This document shows, one piece after another, positions 14,299-18,062 of a DNA stretch of 18,062 nucleotides. This stretch comes from DASXTW01 sp036505215. GTDB lineage: Bacteria > Actinomycetota > UBA4738. A model generated the notes under the pieces. It was not told where the DNA came from. It saw only the letters and a program-made list of their open reading frames with translations, and did no database searches. Where the stretch lies: positions 1-18,062 of the forward strand of contig DASXTW010000212.1 of the NCBI GenBank assembly GCA_036505215.1. The letters are read 5' to 3'. A program made the position numbers and the translations under genes. The first letter of the stretch is position 1. Each line of letters begins with the position of its first letter.

Positions 14299-14328
14299 AT
14301 TATACTGACCGCCCTTCGGCGCAGACAA
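14299..14328 (-). promoter_or_regulatory. Promoter of the whiB1-like gene
   Basis: On the minus strand the -35 is TTGTCT (14323-14328) and the -10 is a perfect TATAAT (14299-14304), separated by 18 bp. Transcription would start near 14292, about 105 nt before the GTG of whiB. The -35 touches the ATG of the divergent glycerophosphodiesterase gene (14328), so the promoter occupies the whole region upstream of that gene and the two may compete. Confidence 0.68.
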
Positions 14329-15143
14329 TGGCTTTCGAAAACTTCGAGCGACAAATCCGGCCCATCGTGGTCGCTCATCGTGGTGCGTCGGCCGCATATC
14401 CGGAGAACACGCTGGCGTCATTTCGGGGAGCCATGGAGGCGGGAGCCGATGTCGTCGAGCTGGACATCAGGCTCACCGCCGACAACGTGGCCGTCATCCT
14501 GCACGATCTGGACGTCTCGGCCACGACCGACGGGTCCGGGCTGGTCCACAAGCTCACCTTGGAGGAAGTGAAACGGCTGGACGCTTCCGGTGGCCAAGGT
14601 CCGCGAGCCGAAGTCCCAACCCTTCGGGAAGCGTTGGAGCTGCTCACGGGGAAAGTGGGAGTCGACATCGAGATCAAGAACCTCCCGGGCGAACCTTCGT
14701 TCGACTCGCCGCGTGAGGCCGCGGCGCAGGAGGCGGTCCGCCTCCTGCACGAGACGGGATTCGAGGGGGCCGTTCTGATCTCCTCGTTCAACTGGCTCTC
14801 CATCGAACGTATCCAGGAGCTGGATCGAGATATTCCCACCGGGTTCCTGACCACCGCCGCGATCGATCCGTGGGCGTCGCTCGAGTATGCGAAGGCCCGC
14901 GGCCACGCGTACGTGTTGCCCCAAGCCTCTGCTCTGTACGAAGCGGGGGAGTCGTTTGTTCACACCGCACACAGCGACGGCATCAACGTCGGGACCTGGA
15001 CCGTGGACGATCCCAAGGCCATCGAGCGGCTGTTCGGTATGGGCGTGGACGCCGTCGCCACCAACGACCCCGCCGCGGCCGTCCCCATCCGCGACCGATT
15101 TCGTGATCAGCCCACGCCCAAGTCATGGCGAGGCGGCTGCTGA
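14328..15143 (+). CDS. ugpQ: Glycerophosphodiester phosphodiesterase
   Basis: 271 residues. The GDPD signature is complete at the N-terminus: HRG with His17-Arg18, PENT with Glu26-Asn27, ELDIRLT with Glu44 and Asp46, and the second catalytic His59 in VILHDL. EIKN follows further on. The rest is a TIM barrel ending in NVGTWTVDDPKAIERLFGMGVDAVATNDP, again characteristic. It hydrolyses glycerophosphodiesters from phospholipid turnover to glycerol-3-phosphate plus an alcohol. No signal peptide is present, so it is cytosolic like UgpQ. The frame opens much further upstream (antisense to whiB), but ATG 14328 immediately precedes the conserved fold. It converges on the lipid kinase gene with a 21-bp gap; a GGCGGC/GCCGCC inverted repeat spans its stop (15132-15150). 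Confidence 0.94.
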   Translation: MAFENFERQIRPIVVAHRGASAAYPENTLASFRGAMEAGADVVELDIRLTADNVAVILHDLDVSATTDGSGLVHKLTLEEVKRLDASGGQGPRAEVPTLREALELLTGKVGVDIEIKNLPGEPSFDSPREAAAQEAVRLLHETGFEGAVLISSFNWLSIERIQELDRDIPTGFLTTAAIDPWASLEYAKARGHAYVLPQASALYEAGESFVHTAHSDGINVGTWTVDDPKAIERLFGMGVDAVATNDPAAAVPIRDRFRDQPTPKSWRGGC

Positions 15144-15150
15144 CGCCGCC
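15132..15150. terminator. Weak hairpin between convergent lipid genes
   Basis: GGCGGC (15132-15137) and GCCGCC (15145-15150) form a perfect 6-bp GC stem with a 7-base loop that includes the glycerophosphodiesterase stop codon. There is no clear T run, so termination is only suggested by its place between convergent genes. Confidence 0.28.
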
Positions 15151-15164
15151 CCTTGGCGTTCCCC

Positions 15165-16079
15165 TCAATAGATGACGGAGAGGGCGTCGGGGACGGCCTC
15201 GACGAGGACGTGGTCGCGTTCGCCGATGAACTCCCCGTCCATCTGCACGGGGAGCGGTCTCTCGCTTTCGATCGCGATCTTCCGCTGATCTCTGACGTGG
15301 AGCACGTGCGGCTTCCTCACGTGGTCCGCCGACCCGAACGAAGAGAGGACGACCGGCAACGTCACTCGCGTACGCATGCTGTCCAGCGCGATGAAGTCCA
15401 GGCCCCCATCCAGTTCCGCGGCAGGACACAGGCGCATCGGGCGCTTGCCCAGGTACGTGTATGGGCCGGTGTTCTGGACGATCGCGAGGAAGAGGCCATC
15501 GCGCTGCTGTTCGAGGTCTTCGCCCCAGGCGAGCCGGACCCGGGGAGTCCGTCGGTCGAATCCACCGAAGAACACCCGCACGCCAGACCAGACGAAGAAC
15601 CAGTCCCCCCAGCGCTTCTTCGCCCGCTGGCGCTCCTCGACCCTACGGACGATGGCCGCGTCCAATCCCACCCCGCAGTTGCTCGTGAAGTAGCGACCCC
15701 CCACGACGCCGAGCGTCACCCGCCTGGGGGAGCCCTTCGCGTTGTCCACCAGCATGTGGGTCGCGGCAAGGCAGTCGTTCGGGATGCCCAGCGAACGGGC
15801 GAACACGTTGGCCATGCCACCGGGCACGATGGCCATCGGCACATCCGTTCCGGCCAGTCCGTTCGCCACCTCGTTAACCGTCCCGTCACCGCCCAGAGCC
15901 GCCACCATCTCCACCCCGTCGAGCACGGCTTCCGTCGTGAGGTCGATGGCATGGCCCGGGCGCTCGGTCCGCGCTTCCTCCAACTTGAATGCGCGGGAGA
16001 GGGTGTCTGCAATTGCATTGCGCCGGTCGCGGGTCACCCGGTACGCGTTCTCGTTGACGATGAGCAGGAGACGCCGCAC
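15165..16079 (-). CDS. Diacylglycerol kinase-family lipid kinase
   Basis: 304 residues. The nucleotide-binding motif GGDGTVNEV is at 63-71, and the second family block PGGMANVFARSLGIP at 86-100 corresponds to P-x-GT-x-ND-x-AR in DgkB/YegS/sphingosine kinase relatives. The C-terminal beta-rich domain includes YFTSNCGVGLDAAIVR and ELDGGLDF. The family phosphorylates diacylglycerol or related lipids with ATP, feeding phosphatidate back to phospholipid synthesis. GTG 16079 overlaps the sigma factor stop as TAGTG, so it is translationally coupled to the sigma factor. The open frame continuing upstream is antisense-free but lies wholly in the sigma coding region and is ignored. A glycerophosphodiesterase converges from the other side, giving two lipid-turnover genes in a row. 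Confidence 0.93.
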   Translation of the reverse strand: MRRLLLIVNENAYRVTRDRRNAIADTLSRAFKLEEARTERPGHAIDLTTEAVLDGVEMVAALGGDGTVNEVANGLAGTDVPMAIVPGGMANVFARSLGIPNDCLAATHMLVDNAKGSPRRVTLGVVGGRYFTSNCGVGLDAAIVRRVEERQRAKKRWGDWFFVWSGVRVFFGGFDRRTPRVRLAWGEDLEQQRDGLFLAIVQNTGPYTYLGKRPMRLCPAAELDGGLDFIALDSMRTRVTLPVVLSSFGSADHVRKPHVLHVRDQRKIAIESERPLPVQMDGEFIGERDHVLVEAVPDALSVIY

Positions 16080-16864
16080 TAGCGCTCTTTCTGCTCCTCG
16101 CCCTGCAGATCCGACCGCAGCGTGGCCAGAGTTTTCGCAAGCAGGCGGGAGACGTGCATCTGCGAAATCCCGAGCTCTTGGGCAATCTCGCTCTGGGTCA
16201 TGCCCTTGAAGAATCGCAGGTGCAGCATGTGTCGCTCCCGGGGAGGGAGCTGGCGGAGCAGCGGCCCCACGCTGATCCGGTCCTCGAGGGCCTCCAGAGC
16301 TTCGTCCTCCGAACCGATCTGCTCGTGGTAGGAGAGCCCCTCCTCGGTGGCCGCGGCGTCCAGCGAGATCAAGCTGTACGCGTGGGCAGAGTCGAGGGCC
16401 TCGAGCACCTCTTCTTGAGAGGCCTCCGAGGCAAGCGCGATCTCGGCCACGGTGGGGGAGCGTTGCAGGTCCTGCGAGAGCTGGCTGATCACGCCGCCCA
16501 AGCGCAGGTTCAACTCCTGGAGACGGCGGGGTACCCGCACGGCCCATCCCTTGTCCCGGAAGTGTCGCTTCAGCTCTCCCACGATGGTGGGAGTGGCATA
16601 GGTGGAGAACTCCACCTCCCGCCCCGGATCGAACCGGTCCACCGCCTTGACCAGGCCGATGGTGGCGACCTGGATCAGGTCGTCGAGCGGCTCGCCCCGG
16701 CCGGCGAAACGGCGGGCCAGGTACTCGACGAGCCCAAGATGGGACTCGATGAGCGTGGCCCGGATCTCGGGGTCGTCTCTCGTGCGAAGCTCTTGGAAGA
16801 GCCGCTTGACTTCGGGCTTGGGCAGCTGAGGGTGCCGCTCGTGCGATGGGACCGTGCTGGTCAT
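16079..16864 (-). CDS. sigF: RNA polymerase sigma factor, SigB/SigF (general stress) family
   Basis: 261 residues. Region 2 spans about 38-108 with DDLIQVATIGLVKAVDRFDP and FSTYATPTIVGELKRHFRDK, then GWAVRVPRRLQEL. This wording is typical of the SigB/SigF/SigG group of sigma-70 proteins. Region 3 follows at about 112-195 and region 4 at about 205-252 (LPPRERHMLHLRFFKGMTQSEIAQELGISQMHVSRLL). Family members control general stress or developmental genes and are held inactive by an RsbW-type anti-sigma factor. Here such a gene lies immediately upstream with an ATGA overlap, as in sigB and sigF operons. Which of the several actinobacterial paralogues it represents cannot be decided, so the symbol denotes the family. 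Confidence 0.94.
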   Translation of the reverse strand: MTSTVPSHERHPQLPKPEVKRLFQELRTRDDPEIRATLIESHLGLVEYLARRFAGRGEPLDDLIQVATIGLVKAVDRFDPGREVEFSTYATPTIVGELKRHFRDKGWAVRVPRRLQELNLRLGGVISQLSQDLQRSPTVAEIALASEASQEEVLEALDSAHAYSLISLDAAATEEGLSYHEQIGSEDEALEALEDRISVGPLLRQLPPRERHMLHLRFFKGMTQSEIAQELGISQMHVSRLLAKTLATLRSDLQGEEQKER

Positions 16865-17232
16865 CCCCTAGGTATCCGGAAGGTGGCGACGCTGACCCCG
16901 TCCCTGACCCCCACGTGCATGTGCTCGGTCACGGAGTCGAGGATGGCTTTCGACCACGTGGTCAAGAACTCCTCCCCCGACTTGATGGGGGAGTCGCCGC
17001 GGGCGTCGATCTTCATGCCCCCCTCCTGCAGGGTGAAGGTGACTTCGAGCCGGGAGGCGCGGGGCGAAGAGGTGGCCAGGATCCTCGAGCAGACCTCGTC
17101 GATCGCGATGTGGAGATCGGTCAGGCGGTCGTACGTGAAGTCCAGCAACGCGGCGAGCGTGGTGGCGGTTGCGCGCACCAGGGCCACGTGCCGCGTGGTC
17201 GCGGGGATGCGGATGGTCACCTGATCGGACAA
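16861..17232 (-). CDS. rsbW: RsbW-like anti-sigma factor (GHKL ATPase fold, degenerate N-box)
   Basis: About 123 residues with the N-terminal VTIRIPA strand and helix block DRLTDLHIAIDEVCSRIL of the HATPase_c_2 anti-sigma family. In SpoIIAB/RsbW kinases the N-box reads E-x3-N, the asparagine helping to hold Mg-ATP. Here the E is kept (Glu46) but the asparagine position is Arg50. The glycine-rich D-x-G-x-G box is also not recognisable. It likely still binds the sigma factor but may not be a serine kinase. The stop overlaps the sigma ATG as ATGA. The start is uncertain: TTG 17232 (used) places the protein just before VTIRIPA; TTG 17262 and GTG 17220 are alternatives. No anti-anti-sigma gene is visible nearby. 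Confidence 0.8.
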   Translation of the reverse strand: MSDQVTIRIPATTRHVALVRATATTLAALLDFTYDRLTDLHIAIDEVCSRILATSSPRASRLEVTFTLQEGGMKIDARGDSPIKSGEEFLTTWSKAILDSVTEHMHVGVRDGVSVATFRIPRG

Positions 17233-17290
17233 CGCTGTGGATTCTACCCATCGAGCAGTCAAAGCCTTCCCGTCCGTAGACTCTGGAAGA

Positions 17291-17728
17291 GTGTTCGCAC
17301 GGCTTCGATCCCGTTTCCTGGTCGCTGGGCGACGTTCCCGACCCTCTCAGCAGGTCGAGGAGTCCTTCGCTCGGTTCCGACGATGCCTCTCGCTCGTGGA
17401 GCAGGCCAAGGCATCCCTGGCCGCAGCCGCTCCGGGAGGCCGAGCTCAGGGTGCGCCGCTCGCGGAGGCCCTCACCGGCTTCGACGTGGCGTTGCGCGGA
17501 GCAGGTCGGGCCATGTCGGCATGGAGAACGGCGGAGGTGGAGGACGCCTGGCAGCAGTGTGCGGCCGGCTTGCGCGAAGCGTCGCGCCGGGCCGAGGCGT
17601 TCAGGCTGGGCGAGGCTCCGTCAGGCTACGAGCAGCTGTACACGGTGCTTGCGGACCTGATGGAGCCGCTCGAGACGTTCGCCGCCGCTCTCAGCCGATT
17701 TCGCGAGCTGGGGGGTCCAGGGGGGTAG
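17291..17728 (+). CDS. Hypothetical alpha-helical protein
   Basis: 145 residues from GTG 17291; the same frame is open from GTG 17237, which would add 18 residues and run into the rsbW promoter area. I do not recognise a family. The sequence is rich in Ala, Arg, Glu and Leu with regularly spaced hydrophobics, so it is probably a soluble helical bundle. There is no signal peptide, membrane segment or metal motif; a few isolated cysteines occur. A TAGACT hexamer (17277-17282) ahead of the start could be part of a -10. The final residues GGPGG are encoded by the first copy of a G-rich 14-bp repeat (17711-17724). It diverges from the rsbW-sigma operon. Coding potential is supported by composition and lack of a better frame. 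Confidence 0.55.
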   Translation: MFARLRSRFLVAGRRSRPSQQVEESFARFRRCLSLVEQAKASLAAAAPGGRAQGAPLAEALTGFDVALRGAGRAMSAWRTAEVEDAWQQCAAGLREASRRAEAFRLGEAPSGYEQLYTVLADLMEPLETFAAALSRFRELGGPGG

Positions 17729-17752
17729 CAGCAAGCGCGGGGGTCCAGGGGG
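17711..17752. repeat. Direct repeat of a G-rich 14-mer
   Basis: GGGGGTCCAGGGGG occurs at 17711-17724 and again at 17739-17752, 28 bp apart start to start. The first copy forms the last codons of the hypothetical gene ending at 17728, and the second forms part of the left arm of the hairpin at 17745-17802. Similar G-runs flanking TCCA often occur in dispersed intergenic repeats. Confidence 0.75.
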
Positions 17753-17802
17753 CAGCAGCCCCACGAGCGAAGCGAGCGGATGAGGCTGCTGCACTCCCCT
17801 GG
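17745..17802. repeat. Long imperfect inverted repeat (16-bp stem)
   Basis: CCAGGGG + GCAGCAGCC (17745-17760) pairs with GGCTGCTGC + CCCCTGG (17784-17792 and 17796-17802), interrupted only by a three-base bulge ACT, around a 23-base loop containing GAGCGAAGCGAGCG. With the adjacent hairpin it fills the gap after the hypothetical gene. It may terminate transcription from either side or be a mobile palindromic (REP/MITE-like) unit. No T tract follows. Confidence 0.7.
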
Positions 17803-17803
17803 C

Positions 17804-17834
17804 GATGAGGACGATCCGAAGGATCGGCCTCATC
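17804..17834. repeat. Second hairpin, 14-bp stem with GAA loop
   Basis: GATGAGGACGATCC (17804-17817) pairs with GGATCGGCCTCATC (17821-17834) with a single A-G mismatch and a three-base loop GAA. It follows the previous inverted repeat with a one-base gap, forming a tandem hairpin pair. Function is unknown; tandem hairpins of this kind can act as terminators, mRNA-stabilising elements or palindromic repeat units. Confidence 0.75.
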
Positions 17835-17964
17835 GGGAAGAGCGAGGCAGCTGCGAACCTCCTGGCTCGCGAAGCGGTCCGTCAAAGACGGAACGCGCTT
17901 CCGAGGAGATGAAAGTGGCGCATAGGCCAGGTCGGCAGCTCCTGCTGCTCCGGGTCGAACGCGC

Positions 17965-17985
17965 CCACGTCCCGCTAGGACGTGG
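17965..17985 (-). terminator. Hairpin around the stop codon of the right-edge gene
   Basis: A perfect 8-bp stem CCACGTCC/GGACGTGG with the 5-base loop CGCTA spans the TAG of the partial gene. There is no T run afterwards, so it would be a weak or Rho-assisted terminator at best. Confidence 0.3.
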
Positions 17986-18061
17986 CCTTCTTGAACGCCC
18001 TGGTTGCTCCGGTGAGCGTGAACAGCCCGACGATGGCGATGACGCCAATCGTCTTTCCGAA
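17975..18061 (-). CDS. C-terminal end of a membrane-type protein (partial)
   Basis: The reverse strand has an open frame running off the right edge and ending in TAG at 17975-17977. The visible 28 residues contain one hydrophobic stretch (IGVIAIVGLFTLTGA) followed by a basic tail (TRAFKKATS), the typical end of an inner-membrane protein. The stop lies in the loop of a perfect 8-bp hairpin CCACGTCC/GGACGTGG (17965-17972 and 17978-17985), plausible as its transcription end. Too little is visible to name the family. Confidence 0.4.
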   Translation of the reverse strand, partial: FGKTIGVIAIVGLFTLTGATRAFKKATS

Positions 18062-18062
18062 C

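Noticed and set aside
13908..14327. 140-codon upstream extension of the glycerophosphodiesterase frame
   Set aside because: It is antisense to the whiB coding sequence and the catalytic fold starts right after ATG 14328.
16080..16547. Upstream extension of the lipid kinase frame
   Set aside because: It lies entirely inside the sigma factor coding region in another frame. GTG 16079 starts directly at the conserved RRLLLIVNE strand.
17830..18048. 72-codon minus-strand open frame near the right edge
   Set aside because: Ser/Arg/Pro-rich product with no motif. It overlaps the hairpin region and a better frame that ends at 17975.
1..18062. CRISPR arrays, tRNA, rRNA, insertion sequences, prophage genes
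   Set aside because: No regularly spaced repeats, cloverleaf-like sequences, transposase or integrase motifs were seen by eye; a covariance-model scan could still find a small RNA.

Overview
This is a gene-dense, GC-rich bacterial window with short intergenic gaps and many overlapping start/stop codons. A WhiB1-like Fe-S regulator, an ECF sigma/zinc anti-sigma pair of the SigR-RsrA type, an RsbW/SigB-like module, a roughly 70-residue stand-alone biotin carrier like those of mycobacteria, and GTG/TTG and leaderless starts all point to an actinobacterium (Actinomycetota). The exact lineage cannot be read from the window. WhiB is the strongest marker.

Layout. (a) 1-1064: the tail of an alpha/beta hydrolase overlaps a gene whose product joins a cysteinyl-tRNA-synthetase-like C-terminal tail to a family-2 glycosyltransferase domain. 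(b) 1061-3127 (-): a membrane AAA+ zinc protease, FtsH, slightly divergent in its motifs, whose stop codon shares a CTAG with the glycosyltransferase stop. (c) 3298-5699 (+): a membrane-anchored sulfite-oxidase-family molybdenum enzyme, an ECF12/SigR-type sigma factor and an RsrA-like zinc anti-sigma factor, all overlapping. This looks like a thiol/redox-stress cassette. (d) 5827-6763: a small Cys/His zinc-finger-like protein, then an Hsp20 chaperone with a clear promoter and a textbook terminator. (e) 6819-8165: an enoyl-CoA hydratase-family protein converging with a small membrane protein.

(f) 8331-12614 (+): an acyl-CoA carboxylase carboxyltransferase, a beta-keto acid cleavage enzyme (BKACE, DUF849), a biotin carrier protein and a crotonase lacking both classical catalytic glutamates, with endonuclease III coupled at the end. 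No biotin carboxylase subunit is in the window. The combination suggests catabolism or remodelling of a beta-keto or branched acyl-CoA. A 7-bp palindrome in the divergent upstream region is a candidate operator. (g) 12675-13862 (-): a Fic-domain protein, visibly lower in GC than its neighbours, with an extended -10 element placed so that its mRNA would be essentially leaderless. (h) 13920-15143: WhiB1-like regulator (-) divergent from a glycerophosphodiester phosphodiesterase (+). (i) 15165-17232 (-): an RsbW-like protein, a SigB/SigF-family sigma factor and a diacylglycerol-kinase-family lipid kinase form a stop/start-overlapping operon. (j) 17237-18062: an unrecognised helical protein, a hairpin-rich intergenic region with a duplicated G-rich repeat, and the end of a membrane-type protein.

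The strongest leads for novelty are the CysS-tail/glycosyltransferase fusion, the molybdoenzyme coupled to SigR-RsrA, the carboxylase/BKACE/BCCP/degenerate-crotonase operon, and the RsbW-SigB-lipid kinase operon in which the RsbW homologue lacks its N-box asparagine. I saw no CRISPR array, tRNA, rRNA, insertion sequence or prophage gene.
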